A DNA stretch of 64,000 nt from Hymenobacter guriensis. Its GTDB lineage: Bacteria > Bacteroidota > Bacteroidia > Cytophagales > Hymenobacteraceae. Numbering within the stretch: position 1 is the first letter of the stretch; every line of letters starts with the position of its first letter. Shown one piece after another: positions 51,285 to 60,331 of this stretch. Made by a program: the position numbers and the translations under genes. Under the pieces are notes generated by a model. The model searched no databases, was not told the origin of the DNA, and saw nothing but the letters and a program-made list of their open reading frames with translations. Where the stretch lies: NCBI RefSeq assembly GCF_015773195.1, contig NZ_JADWYK010000017.1, positions 62,001 to 126,000 on the forward strand, given 5' to 3'.

Positions 51285-52316
51285 TTGCCCCAGCCCAAGC
51301 CCCAAAACTACGCACGAAAGCCCGAAGAACCCGCAAGCCGCCGGCGCTTCTGGGTGATTCTGGGCAAGCTGCTCATCACCGGGCTCACGCTGGCGTTGCT
51401 GTATCACTCGGTAGTGGCCGATGCTGCCACGGCCGCTGCTTGGCGCCAGCTGCTACACACGGCCCTGGCCGGCGCCGGGCGTGGCCCCGTGCTGCTGGCT
51501 TTGGCGCTGGTACCCGTCAACTGGGGCCTGGAAGCCTGGAAGTGGTGGCGGCTGGCCCGGCACCTGGAGCCGGTATCGTTTCGGCGGGCCTTCCGAGCAG
51601 TACTGGTGGGCCTCACCCTGGGTTTTGTAACCCCCAACCGCGTGGGCGACTACGCCGGCCGCATCATCGAGCTCAAAAGCCGCCGCCTCGACGCCCTGGG
51701 GGCGGTGTTTCTGGGGCGCTACTGCCAGCTGGTGGCCACGGTGGTAGCCGGCTCCCTGGGCCTTATGTACTTCTTGTTTCGATTTTACCTGCCCGGGTAC
51801 GCTGCCACCAAGCTGGGCGTGTTGGTGGCCGTACTGCTGCTGAACGCGGCCGTGCTGGTGCCGCTTTACCGCAGCCGCCTGCTGCTAAGCCTGTTCACGG
51901 CAGTGCGGCCGCTACGACGCTTCCGGCGCTATCTGGCCGTAATGCCTACATATCCGGCCCGACTGCTTTCGGCGGTGCTGGCCGGGGCGGGCCTGCGCTA
52001 CGCCGTGTTCTGCCTGCAATTCGGGCTGCTACTCTATGCTTACGGGGCCCGGCCGGCCGTAGGGCCGGCCCTAGCGGCCATTGCGGGCACGTTGCTGCTC
52101 AAGTCGCTGGTGCCCTCACTTAATGCTCTGGCCGATGTAGGAGTGCGGGAGCTGTCGGCCACGCACCTGTTTGGGCTGCTGGGCGAGCCGGTGCTGCCCG
52201 TGCTCAGCGCCAGCCTCAGCTTGTGGGTCATCAACATTGCCTTGCCCAGTGCCGCCGGGCTGCTGTTCGTGCTGCGGCTGCGGGTGTTTCGGAAGCGTCA
52301 ACCCACTGCCCCATGA
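51285..52316 (+). CDS. Lysylphosphatidylglycerol-synthase-TM/flippase-like membrane protein
   Basis: 343 residues starting at TTG 51285. About eight membrane helices, with the family-type segments VNWGLEAWKWWRLARHLEPVSFRRAFRAVLVGLTLGFVTPNRVGDYAGR and LKSLVPSLNALADVGVRELSATHLF. The family includes the flippase half of MprF and uncharacterised UPF0104 proteins. The stop overlaps the start of the GT2 gene (ATGATGA), so the two probably act together on a lipid-linked substrate. Confidence 0.8.
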   Translation: MPQPKPQNYARKPEEPASRRRFWVILGKLLITGLTLALLYHSVVADAATAAAWRQLLHTALAGAGRGPVLLALALVPVNWGLEAWKWWRLARHLEPVSFRRAFRAVLVGLTLGFVTPNRVGDYAGRIIELKSRRLDALGAVFLGRYCQLVATVVAGSLGLMYFLFRFYLPGYAATKLGVLVAVLLLNAAVLVPLYRSRLLLSLFTAVRPLRRFRRYLAVMPTYPARLLSAVLAGAGLRYAVFCLQFGLLLYAYGARPAVGPALAAIAGTLLLKSLVPSLNALADVGVRELSATHLFGLLGEPVLPVLSASLSLWVINIALPSAAGLLFVLRLRVFRKRQPTAP

Positions 52317-53485
52317 TGAGCCTGTTCACGCTGCTGGGCGCAGGCCTGGCCACTGCTTACCTGGAGCAGATGGTCCGCTTCCGCCGGGCCTGGCAGCGCC
52401 TGCCGGTGGTATACGCAACTGCCGTTGAGCCAAGCCCTGCATCTGGGCTAGCTTCTGCTGCCAGCCCGGCGTTTTCCATCCTCATTGCGGCCCGCAACGA
52501 AGTGGCCACGCTGCCCGATCTACTGGCCGATCTGGCCCGGCAGCAGTCAGTACTCGGTGGGTTTGAAGTGCTGATTGTGGACGACCACTCCACCGATACT
52601 ACCGCGGCGCTGGTAGCCCAGGCTGCTGCGGCCGCGCCGTTCCCACTCCGCCTGCTGCGCCTGTCCGACAACCCCACGCAGCCTACCGGCAAAAAAGCCG
52701 CCATTGCCGCCGCCATTGCCGCCGCCCGTGCCCCCTGGCTGCTGCTCACCGACGCCGACTGCCGCGTGCCCGCCGGCTGGGTGCGCGCCTACGCCGCCGT
52801 AGCACAGGCCGAGCCCGCCGTGCAGTTTATCAGCGGTCCGGTGCTGCTTACGAGCCGGGGCTGGCTGGCTACGCTGCAAGGCCTAGAGCTGGCCGGATTG
52901 GTAGGCGTGGGGGCCGCTTCCATCGGGCTGAATGCGCCCACCATGTGCAACGGTGCCAACCTGGCCTACCGCCGCGACGCCTTCGAGGCCGTGCGGGGCT
53001 TCGCTGGCAACGAAGCCATTGCCAGCGGCGACGACGAATTTTTGCTGCATAAGCTCCACCAGCAGTTCCCCGAAGGTATCCGCTTTCTGAAAACGCCCGA
53101 GGCTATCGTCCGGACGGCCGCCCAGCCTACGCTGCGGCAACTTTTGGCCCAACGGGTGCGCTGGGCCAGCAAATGGCAGCATTACCAGACGGCCGCGCCC
53201 CGGCAACTGGCCGTGCTGGTGCTCCTGGCTAACCTGCTGTTCCCATTGGGGGCGCTGCTGTGGTGGTTTCGCCCCCAGGATGGCCTCTGGATTATGGGCG
53301 CCTGGCTGCTGAAGCTGCTCGGTGACGGGCTGCTACTGGGGCCGGTGCTGCGGTTTCTGGGGCGGCCGCGCTGGCTGGCTTGGGTTCCGGTGTTGCAGCT
53401 GGCCTATGGGCCGTATGCCTTGCTAGTGGGTTTGCTGGGGCTGCGCGGGGGCTACGAGTGGAAAGGCCGCCAGGTGAAGAACTAG
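52313..53485 (+). CDS. Family 2 glycosyltransferase with C-terminal membrane helices
   Basis: 390 residues. The GT-A fold shows SILIAARNEVATLPDLL, then VLIVDDHSTD, the metal-binding LLTDADCRVP (DxD-like) and the later acid GDDEFLLH, with QRVRW for acceptor/product. Three C-terminal helices (about 295-375) place it in the membrane like polysaccharide or glycolipid synthases. ATG 52313 overlaps the stop of the flippase-like gene. Confidence 0.9.
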   Translation: MMSLFTLLGAGLATAYLEQMVRFRRAWQRLPVVYATAVEPSPASGLASAASPAFSILIAARNEVATLPDLLADLARQQSVLGGFEVLIVDDHSTDTTAALVAQAAAAAPFPLRLLRLSDNPTQPTGKKAAIAAAIAAARAPWLLLTDADCRVPAGWVRAYAAVAQAEPAVQFISGPVLLTSRGWLATLQGLELAGLVGVGAASIGLNAPTMCNGANLAYRRDAFEAVRGFAGNEAIASGDDEFLLHKLHQQFPEGIRFLKTPEAIVRTAAQPTLRQLLAQRVRWASKWQHYQTAAPRQLAVLVLLANLLFPLGALLWWFRPQDGLWIMGAWLLKLLGDGLLLGPVLRFLGRPRWLAWVPVLQLAYGPYALLVGLLGLRGGYEWKGRQVKN

Positions 53486-53586
53486 GGACTAAAGATATAG
53501 AGGCCGCCGAATAGAAAACACCGGGCTTTCTTGCAACTCTGCAGAGCCGGAGCGTACTTCATGGACGTACCACCGAAGGCTATACG

Positions 53587-53823
53587 ATGAGTAAGAACTG
53601 GTTGGAAGTCGTCATGCCAGCCAGTCTGGCAATGGTGGCCTGCGCCATCGGCCTGTGCGTGCTGACGCTGGGTGGCCTGCTGCAGAAGGAGCCGGCTGTG
53701 GTAAATCAACCGGTATGTGGTCGGGTACTTAGTGAAATCCACCGCGCAACTCCCGGAAACCAATACCATCGAACTACTGCACTGTTGAAACCGATGAGCT
53801 ATAAGTCGCGGCCTGTGTGCTGA
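53587..53823 (+). CDS. Possible small membrane protein (uncertain)
   Basis: 78 residues with one hydrophobic stretch (VVMPASLAMVACAIGLCVLTLGGLL) after a short start, then a polar tail with no recognisable motif. It is the only plausible frame in the 476-base gap 53486-53961. It may be chance; codon use in the tail looks poor. Confidence 0.25.
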   Translation: MSKNWLEVVMPASLAMVACAIGLCVLTLGGLLQKEPAVVNQPVCGRVLSEIHRATPGNQYHRTTALLKPMSYKSRPVC

Positions 53824-53852
53824 GTAGATGAGGTGCCTGAGTGGGTTAAATT

Positions 53853-53885
53853 AAAAAAGCCCCGACTCTTATCAGGGCTTTTTTA
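53853..53885. terminator. Bidirectional terminator before the S74 protein gene end
   Basis: AAAAAAGCCC (53853-53862) pairs with GGGCTTTTTT (53875-53884). It lies between the GT2-side genes and the stop of the minus-strand S74 gene. Confidence 0.8.
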
Positions 53886-53961
53886 TGCTTAGGAAAGATA
53901 CACTCCACGGGGACACTGCGACAAAAGGTTGGGGCACGAAAAAGCGTACGCCTACACCTGT

Positions 53962-55479
53962 TTATCTGTGGGCCTGGCCATTATTGGTTTCCAGTGCCCG
54001 CAAGCGCTGCTCAAAGCTGGCTACCTGGACCTGGTCTTGTCGGTGTTGGTCTTCTAAGGCCTGGTTGCGCGCGGCCAGCTCTTTAATCGCCTCAATGAGC
54101 ACAGGGGTGAGCTGGGCGTAGTTGACGGCTTTATAGCCCTCGGCATCGGTGCTTACCAGTTCGGGGTAAATTTTCTCTACCTCCTGGGCCAGCAGGCCCA
54201 CCTGTTTGGCGCCGGCCGTGCCGCCGTGGCGTACGCCCAACGCGTTCCACTCGTAGCGTACTCCTCGCAGGGCCAGCACCGAGGCCAGGGCGCTGCCAAT
54301 CGGATGCACGTTGGTCTTGAAACGCTGGTCGGAAGTTTGGTTGAGCGTGGTGCATTGCAGGCCTCCATTTACCTTGAAGAGGTATGTGGGCTGAGTGGCC
54401 GCGCCGCCGTAGTTTACGGTGAGGGTACCGCTTTGGCTGATGAGGCGCGTGGTGAAGTCCACATCGTTGCCCTCAGCGAAGTCGACGTAGGGCGTGGTGC
54501 TACTGCCCGTACCACTGCCGCGCAGCTCAAGGTTGGGCGGGCTGCCTGCCAGCCCGTTCAACAAGGCCCCGGCCCCGCCGTTGGCCCCGATGCCGCCGGT
54601 ACCCACTGTCACGTGCAGACCCGCCGCCGCGGTGGTATTGATGCCCACCCAGCCCGCGCTGGTGATGGTCAGGCCCGTGCTGCCGCCGTTGCCCACTAGG
54701 TAGTAAGGGCCCAGATTGAAGTTGCCGCCGGCCGCCGTAACCGTAGGCGTCTGCCAGGTGCCATAGCCCTGGGCGTTGGAGGTGAGTACCTTGCCCGCAC
54801 CTTGGGTGCCATCGACGATGCGAATAGCCGAGCCGGTGTTGTTGTAGCCCGGGTTCTGGCAGATGCCCACCCAGCGCAGGGGCGTGGTGGTGCTACCCGC
54901 CGAGAAAAAGCCGGCCCAGCCACCGCCGCGGTAGGCCGTGGCCCAGATGCCGAAGTCGTTGGCCGTGGAGGTGCCGTCGGGTAGCTTACCATAGCCCGAG
55001 AGTATCACGCGGGAGTAGCGGGCCGTGAAGTTGCTGCGCGTGATGAGCGCGGCGCTCTGCGTGCCCACGTTGGCGTTCAGCTCCACCTGGGCGGTGGAAT
55101 CGCCTAGGGAGTTGGTGGCGGTACCTAGCAGGCGCTGTGCGTTCAGGTTGAGAGTCTGGGTAGCCGAGTGGTTGCCCAAGTTGTCGCCGGTGCTACTGCC
55201 GGCGCTCAGGGAAGTCCAGCCGGCCGTGGCTTCGTAGTACCAGAAGCCGGTAGTACCGTCGGTCTGGTACACCAGTAGGCCCGCGGGCACGGGCGCGGCA
55301 ATGGCGGTGCGCTGGGCCTGGGTTAGGCGCGGTACCAGCACGCCCTTGTCGGTGGCCGATACGTCGAGGGCGGCTTTGGCATCGGGCGTGCCGGCTGTGC
55401 CAATGCGTACCCCACCCGTTTGGGCCAGCGTAGAAAAGGAAATGCCCAGCAAGAGCAGCGTCGGGAAGAAGTGTCTCAT
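53962..55479 (-). CDS. Secreted protein with S74 intramolecular chaperone (tail-fibre-like) domain
   Basis: 505 residues. Signal peptide (MRHFFPTLLLLGISFSTLAQ). The body is glycine/threonine-rich with beta-helix-like character (GVRIGTAGTPDAKAALDVSA, then WVGINTTAAAGLHV). The C terminus is an S74 chaperone of the endosialidase type: SDQRFKTNVHPIG, then VGLLAQEVEKIYPELV and a coiled coil. In phage this domain trims itself after the trimer folds. Here a signal peptide and no phage neighbours suggest a trimeric surface adhesin or fibre. Confidence 0.9.
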   Translation of the reverse strand: MRHFFPTLLLLGISFSTLAQTGGVRIGTAGTPDAKAALDVSATDKGVLVPRLTQAQRTAIAAPVPAGLLVYQTDGTTGFWYYEATAGWTSLSAGSSTGDNLGNHSATQTLNLNAQRLLGTATNSLGDSTAQVELNANVGTQSAALITRSNFTARYSRVILSGYGKLPDGTSTANDFGIWATAYRGGGWAGFFSAGSTTTPLRWVGICQNPGYNNTGSAIRIVDGTQGAGKVLTSNAQGYGTWQTPTVTAAGGNFNLGPYYLVGNGGSTGLTITSAGWVGINTTAAAGLHVTVGTGGIGANGGAGALLNGLAGSPPNLELRGSGTGSSTTPYVDFAEGNDVDFTTRLISQSGTLTVNYGGAATQPTYLFKVNGGLQCTTLNQTSDQRFKTNVHPIGSALASVLALRGVRYEWNALGVRHGGTAGAKQVGLLAQEVEKIYPELVSTDAEGYKAVNYAQLTPVLIEAIKELAARNQALEDQHRQDQVQVASFEQRLRALETNNGQAHR

Positions 55480-55626
55480 GGTCAGTTATTCAGCGAAATC
55501 ACAAAGTATTATCCGAAATGTACAGCTATTGCTCAGCTTTTGCGTGCAATACTATCCAACAACCGGTGGTGGGAGGTAAAGGCTGTATTTTAGGCTGTCA
55601 GAAGTGCCCCTGTCTTGTAACCGGGC

Positions 55627-55656
55627 TTGCCGCTTGCGCCCGGTGCCCTATCTTTG
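55627..55656 (+). promoter_or_regulatory. Promoter TTG-N19-TATCTTTG
   Basis: TTG at 55627-55629, 19 bases, TATCTTTG at 55649-55656: the best consensus promoter in the window. It lies 22 bases before the GTG start of the small helix-turn-helix gene and fixes that start over the earlier GTG at 55604. Confidence 0.7.
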
Positions 55657-55678
55657 TTTTCGCCCATTTCTGACCGCC

Positions 55679-55936
55679 GTGACCGACGCTGAATTCGATA
55701 TCCTCGACGAGCTGTACTTCCTGACTTCCTTTCAGGACCTGACCCAGAAAACCGGCCTGCCCGCCGCCGAGCTGGACCAAGGCCTGCGTAGCCTCCTGGA
55801 GCAGGGTCTCGTGCGCTTCTACTGGCCCGATGCCGATACCGAGCTGGCCTACGAGCCCTCCTCGTACGGGGCCATCAGCCGCGACGCGTTCTACCTGGCC
55901 TCGAAGGAAGGCCTGCTTCAGCACAACACCCGGTGA
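55679..55936 (+). CDS. Small winged-helix-like protein coupled to a DppC permease
   Basis: 85 residues from GTG 55679 (TDAEFDILDELYFLTSFQDL). The helical stretch FQDLTQKTGLPAAELDQGLRSLLEQGLVRFYWP reads like a winged-helix domain with recognition helix and wing. There is no other domain, so it is an orphan regulator or a protein-protein module. Its stop overlaps the GTG start of the ABC permease by 4 bases, so translation is coupled. An excellent promoter lies just upstream. Confidence 0.7.
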   Translation: MTDAEFDILDELYFLTSFQDLTQKTGLPAAELDQGLRSLLEQGLVRFYWPDADTELAYEPSSYGAISRDAFYLASKEGLLQHNTR

Positions 55937-57120
55937 GCCCAGTTGCTACCCAGGGGGCGCCAACGGCCGCGCCGGTACGCTCGCCCGGCTACTACGTGCG
56001 CCGCCGCCTGCTCCAGAACCGTCCGGCTATGGCGGGGCTGGCCTTCATCCTGGTGTGCGCGCTGGTGGCGGTGCTGGGCTACTGGGTGCTGCCCGACAAC
56101 TCGCCCTCGGCCAACAACAGCTTGGTGCAGCTGCAAAAGGAGGCGCCTGGCTTTCGGGCTACCATCCTGCGCCTGCCCCTGTCTGCCGACTCGGCCCGCG
56201 CTGCCGCCGATAACCCGCTCCTGACGTGGTGGCAGGGGCGCGCCCCGCGCTTCCGGGAGGTGCCCATCGACGGCTACGCGTTCCGCGGCGACTCCCTGCA
56301 AACCACGCCCTACCAGAATCACTCCGCCCTCGCCGACCAGGCCCAAAGCTACTCCCTGGCCGAGGTGGCCGGCCAGGCGGGCTCCACCGCCGAGCTGCGC
56401 CGCATCGTGGAGCAGGAGCGCATCAGCCAGCGTACCTACTGGCTGGGCACCGACAAAGCCGGCCGCGACGAGCTAAGCCGCCTGCTGCTGGGTACGCGCG
56501 TGAGCCTGGGCATCGGGCTGGTGGCGGTGCTCATTTCCCTGGCGCTGGGTATGCTCATCGGGGCCGTGGCGGGCTACGTGGGCGGCTGGGTCGATTCGCT
56601 GCTGCTGGGGCTGATGACGGTGGTGTGGAGCATTCCAGGCATCATGCTCGTCATTGCCATTTCCCTGGCCCTCGACAGCAAGGGCGTCTGGACTTCGTTT
56701 GTGGCCGTGGGCCTGACCATGTGGGTGGACGTGGCCCGGGTGGTGCGCGGGCAGATGCTGAGCTTGCGCGAAAAGACGTTTGTGGAGGCCGGGCGCGTGC
56801 TGGGGCTGCCGCAGAGCCGCCTGATTGCCCACCACCTACTGCCCAACATGACGGGGCCGCTCATCGTCATTGCCACCAGCAACTTCGCGGCGGCCATTCT
56901 GCTGGAAGCCGGCCTCAGCTTTCTGGGGTTGGGCGTGCAGCCGCCCGCGCCTTCTTGGGGGCTGATGGTGAACGAAGGATTTCAACTGCTGGGCACCACG
57001 GCGGGGCTGTGGCTCACGCTGCTGCCGGGCCTGGCCATCAGCCTGCTGGTACTGAGCTTCAACCTGCTGGGCAATGGCCTGCGCGACGCCTACGACCCCA
57101 AAACCCCGTTGACTTCCTGA
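55933..57120 (+). CDS. ABC transporter permease, DppC/OppC family
   Basis: 395 residues. One N-terminal helix (about 32-52), then a periplasmic insert of about 110 residues (NSLVQLQKEAPGFRATIL... VEQERISQRTYW), longer than in E. coli DppC, then LGTDKAGRDELSRLLLGTRVSLGIG and five helices with the EAA loop EAGRVLGLPQSRLIAHHLLPN. It imports peptides or similar substrates. No DppB, ATPase or binding protein is adjacent; the permease stands alone with the winged-helix gene. Confidence 0.92.
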   Translation: MSPVATQGAPTAAPVRSPGYYVRRRLLQNRPAMAGLAFILVCALVAVLGYWVLPDNSPSANNSLVQLQKEAPGFRATILRLPLSADSARAAADNPLLTWWQGRAPRFREVPIDGYAFRGDSLQTTPYQNHSALADQAQSYSLAEVAGQAGSTAELRRIVEQERISQRTYWLGTDKAGRDELSRLLLGTRVSLGIGLVAVLISLALGMLIGAVAGYVGGWVDSLLLGLMTVVWSIPGIMLVIAISLALDSKGVWTSFVAVGLTMWVDVARVVRGQMLSLREKTFVEAGRVLGLPQSRLIAHHLLPNMTGPLIVIATSNFAAAILLEAGLSFLGLGVQPPAPSWGLMVNEGFQLLGTTAGLWLTLLPGLAISLLVLSFNLLGNGLRDAYDPKTPLTS

Positions 57121-57275
57121 GTTGCTGGTTTCCTGAGTTTCTGGTTGCTGGTTATTAGCAGCCGTCACGCAGAACATTTTGCGTGACGCGCAGAGAGGAA
57201 GCATGACGGGGAATTGGTATGGCCCAACCAGCAACCAGAAACTAGCAACTCTAAACCAGAAACTAGAAACTGCTG
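57121..57275. repeat. Inverted heptamer array after the permease gene (locus e)
   Basis: 57136-57153 (AGTTTCTGGTTGCTGGTT) is the perfect reverse complement of 57226-57243. The left arm runs from 57121, the right arm to about 57275, both in 7-bp phase (CTGGTTG, CTAGTTT, CTGGTTT). A separate hairpin sits in the centre: CGTCACGC (57163-57170) and GCGTGACG (57181-57188). Confidence 0.85.
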
Positions 57276-57307
57276 AGTACCTTGCCGCCGCACTGTCTGT
57301 TTTGCAT

Positions 57308-58549
57308 ATGCCCGCCACCGAACGCCTTATTTCACTTGAGAAACGCTTCTTTCTAAAGGAACGGGAGTTGAACGCGCTGCTGGAAATCACCCAGGCCATC
57401 AACCTCGATTCTCCGGAAAACTCGCTGTACAAGATTTTCCAGTTCACGCTGCTGGGTCAGCTCAACATCCGCCGGCTGGTGCTCTACGTGCGCGAAGAGG
57501 AGCAGTGGCAGTGCGTACTTTCCTTCGGCGCGGGGCAGCCCGATTTCCGGGGCATACCCCTGCCCGAGGTGGCCCGCCAGAACTGCACGCACGCGGCCTG
57601 CCCGGTGCATACCCTGGAAATGGGACCGGAGTGGGAACTGCTCGAAACCATCATCCCAGTGGTGCAGAACGGACAGGTGCTGGCCTACATCTTCATCGGG
57701 AGTGTGCACGAAGACTACGGGCAGGGCGAGGCTACCAAGTTTCTGGAAACGCTTAGCAACATTCTGCTCGGCGCCATCCAGAACCGGCGCCTGGCCCGCC
57801 AGCGCGTGGCCGATGCCGCCATCCGCAAGGAAATAGAAATTGCCCAGGAGGTGCAGAGCATGCTGTTTCCGCAGAAGCTGCCCAACGACGCTCATGTAGC
57901 CGTGCATGCCAGCTATGTGCCCCATACCGCTGTGGGCGGCGACTACTACGATGTGGTAAGCCTTGATGCGGAGCGGTTCCTGTTCTGCGTGGCCGACGTA
58001 TCGGGCAAGGGTGTGGCAGCTTCGCTCCTGATGTCGAACTTTCAGGCGGGCCTGCGCACCCTGGTGCGGCAGAAAGTGGACCTAGCGACCATCGTGCACG
58101 AGCTCAACCACCTGATCTTCCGCAACTCCGGCGGCGACAAGTTCATCACCGTGTTCTTTGGCGTGTACGACCGGAGCACCCGCCGCCTGCAGTACGTAAA
58201 TGCCGGCCACAACGACCCCATTCTGGTGCCCGACTACGGCCCCATCAAGCTGCTCAAGGAAGGCACCATCATGCTGGGCGTGATGGACGACCTGCCCATG
58301 ATGAGCGTGGGCGAAGTGACCGTGCCCCCGCAAACCCTGCTGCTCAACTACACCGACGGCCTCACCGAAGTCTTCAACGAAGCCCAGGAAGAGTTTGGAG
58401 AACCCGGCGTGGTGGCCGCCCTGCGCCGGGGCCGCTACCTGCCACTTACGCGCCTGCACAGTGAGCTGCTGGCCGAAATCAAGGCCTTCAACGCCAAAGG
58501 AAGCCACTTCTCCGACGACATCACCATCCTGAGCTGCCGGTTCAAGTAG
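57308..58549 (+). CDS. PP2C/SpoIIE-type serine phosphatase with GAF-like sensor (RsbU-like)
   Basis: 413 residues from ATG 57308. Residues about 20-190 look GAF-like (LEITQAINLDSPENSLYKIF, then LETIIPVVQNGQVLAYIFIG) and include a possible ligand pair of cysteines (NCTHAACPVH). A helical linker (EIEIAQEVQSMLFP) leads to the phosphatase: GGDYYDVV, CVADVSGKGVAA, NAGHNDPIL, LNYTDGLTE and DDITIL hold the metal-binding aspartates. Such proteins control anti-sigma/anti-anti-sigma switches; the target is not in the window. Confidence 0.93.
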   Translation: MPATERLISLEKRFFLKERELNALLEITQAINLDSPENSLYKIFQFTLLGQLNIRRLVLYVREEEQWQCVLSFGAGQPDFRGIPLPEVARQNCTHAACPVHTLEMGPEWELLETIIPVVQNGQVLAYIFIGSVHEDYGQGEATKFLETLSNILLGAIQNRRLARQRVADAAIRKEIEIAQEVQSMLFPQKLPNDAHVAVHASYVPHTAVGGDYYDVVSLDAERFLFCVADVSGKGVAASLLMSNFQAGLRTLVRQKVDLATIVHELNHLIFRNSGGDKFITVFFGVYDRSTRRLQYVNAGHNDPILVPDYGPIKLLKEGTIMLGVMDDLPMMSVGEVTVPPQTLLLNYTDGLTEVFNEAQEEFGEPGVVAALRRGRYLPLTRLHSELLAEIKAFNAKGSHFSDDITILSCRFK

Positions 58550-58870
58550 TGGCGGTGGGTTGGTGTCAGTGAGTAAGGTATCGGCTGAGAACCGATGCAG
58601 CCAAAGGCTGTCTTCTTCTTTCTGTGAGGCAGCGGCTTGCGGCCCTTATTACCTTTTGTGGAAATTCACAACTGGCTTTTATTGTCGCGCTGAGGTCTGG
58701 ACAAGGCTTGGTTTCATCCAATTCCTGCCTATCGTCATAATATCGCTACCTGCCTTAAAGCCTAGAGGCAGTCTAGAAGCAGCCTGGAAGCAGGGTAGAG
58801 GCACTATCTCGCTATAGTGCAACCTCACCGGAAGGCGTGGGCCCCTGGGCTACCAGCAGCTCAAGTCAGG
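58550..58870. other. Gene-free spacer with an 11-bp tandem repeat
   Basis: No gene is seen. 58761-58804 holds four degenerate 11-bp copies (CCTAGAGGCAG, TCTAGAAGCAG, CCTGGAAGCAG, GGTAGAGGCAC), and directly after it GCACTAT (58801-58807) can pair with ATAGTGC (58814-58820). Confidence 0.6.
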
Positions 58871-60331
58871 CTAGGCCTCTTGGGGCACTTCGGTGGGAAT
58901 GGTCACGTCCAGCCGAACCAGCGCGGCCAGGGCCACGAAAAAGAAGGACCCGATTTTATCGACTTCGACCAGCTCGTTGAGCAGCAGATGAAACACGATA
59001 ATGAAAAACGATAGTCCGGCGGCCAGCACCAGTTGGCGGTGCTCGGGCCGGGCACTGCGGTGGTAAAGGCGCTCCACCATCAGCAGGGCCGTGCCCACCA
59101 CCAGCAGAAACAGCCCGCAGCCCGGCACGCCCTGCTCGGCCAGCAGCAGCAGGAAGTAGTTGTGCGTGGTGGAGTGCTCGGGGTTGTTGCTCACGTAGGT
59201 GCGAAACCCCTTGACGGTGTAGCGTTTATACTCGGGGTAGAAGGTGCTGGGGCCGCTGCCCAGCCAGGGCTTTTCGTGCGCCATGCGCGCCGCCGCCACC
59301 CAGCGGTACAGCCGCTCCATGCCCGACACGTCCTTGAGCTCATAGGTGGCCTCCAAGTGCTTTTCGAAGTTGTGGCCGTTGAAGACCGTCTGCTCGAAAT
59401 CCGGGGCGTAGCGCATGAAGTTGCTCTGGTAGGCAAAGTAGCTTGCCGCGGCCACCGCGACCACGACCACGGTTGCCAGCATCAGCCGCGTCTGGCGCCA
59501 GCGCAGCACCAGGTAAAACCCCGCCGCCGCCGGCAACGACAGAAATGAGGCGCGGGTGTAGGAAGTAAGCAAGCCGAACAGCAGCACCACTACGGCCACC
59601 CGCCAGGCCCGGCGGGCGCGCCAGTGCGTTACCGCCCGTGCCCCGTACAGCGCATACGGCAGCAGCAGCGCCAGCACCGTGGCGTAGATGACGTGGTTGC
59701 GATAGAAGGGCTGGAGCGCCGGGTGAATGGCATCGAACCCGAAGCGCATGCCCGCATGCCGCACGACCGTGTACACTACCGTAATGCAGGCACTCAGGGC
59801 GTAAACGCCGCTCAGGCGCCACAGGTGGGCCGGCTTGCGCAAAAGCAGCAGCGTGCCCAGCACGAATGGCACCAGGTACCACAGCTTGGCCAGCAGAAAC
59901 TTGACGGACTTCACCGTGTCCACCGATGTGAGCGTACTCGTACCGGCCCAGAGCAGTTGTAGCAGCAGCAGCAACAGCAGCGGGTGCTGCAACTCCCGCG
60001 CCGAAAGGTTCTGCTGCCGAAACAGCAAAGCCAGCGGCACGCAGGCCAGCAGCACCAGCATCAAGGGCTCCGAGGGCACATCCATGGCCAGCCCACCGGG
60101 CAGGTGGAACTCGTGCGAAAAGCCCAGCGTGAACAGAAACAGGTAGAACACCAGCCGCCAGTCGAGCAGCACAATGGCGGCGGCCAGCAACCCCAGGCCC
60201 GGCAGCAGGCCCCGCACGTCGCCGCGCAGCAGCCACCAAGCGCCACCGCCCACCAGCAGTAGCACAAACGTGCCGAAGATCAGGAACTCCGGTGGGGGCG
60301 TCCGGCGCAGAAGCGGCAGCCGGGGCAGCAT
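58871..60331 (-). CDS. O-antigen ligase / polymerase family protein (Wzy_C-like)
   Basis: 486 residues from ATG 60331, about eleven membrane helices. The large periplasmic loop contains the family motif GSGPSTFYPEYKRYTVKGFR, then PEHSTTHNYFLLLLAEQGVPG with the conserved histidine. It joins or polymerises sugar repeat units on the periplasmic side. The start overlaps the stop of the Wzz-like gene (ATGA), so both are coupled. Confidence 0.88.
   Translation of the reverse strand: MLPRLPLLRRTPPPEFLIFGTFVLLLVGGGAWWLLRGDVRGLLPGLGLLAAAIVLLDWRLVFYLFLFTLGFSHEFHLPGGLAMDVPSEPLMLVLLACVPLALLFRQQNLSARELQHPLLLLLLLQLLWAGTSTLTSVDTVKSVKFLLAKLWYLVPFVLGTLLLLRKPAHLWRLSGVYALSACITVVYTVVRHAGMRFGFDAIHPALQPFYRNHVIYATVLALLLPYALYGARAVTHWRARRAWRVAVVVLLFGLLTSYTRASFLSLPAAAGFYLVLRWRQTRLMLATVVVVAVAAASYFAYQSNFMRYAPDFEQTVFNGHNFEKHLEATYELKDVSGMERLYRWVAAARMAHEKPWLGSGPSTFYPEYKRYTVKGFRTYVSNNPEHSTTHNYFLLLLAEQGVPGCGLFLLVVGTALLMVERLYHRSARPEHRQLVLAAGLSFFIIVFHLLLNELVEVDKIGSFFFVALAALVRLDVTIPTEVPQEA

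Noticed and set aside
53962..55479. Prophage tail-fibre gene
   Set aside because: The S74 domain is shared with phage fibres, but the protein has a signal peptide and there are no phage genes around.
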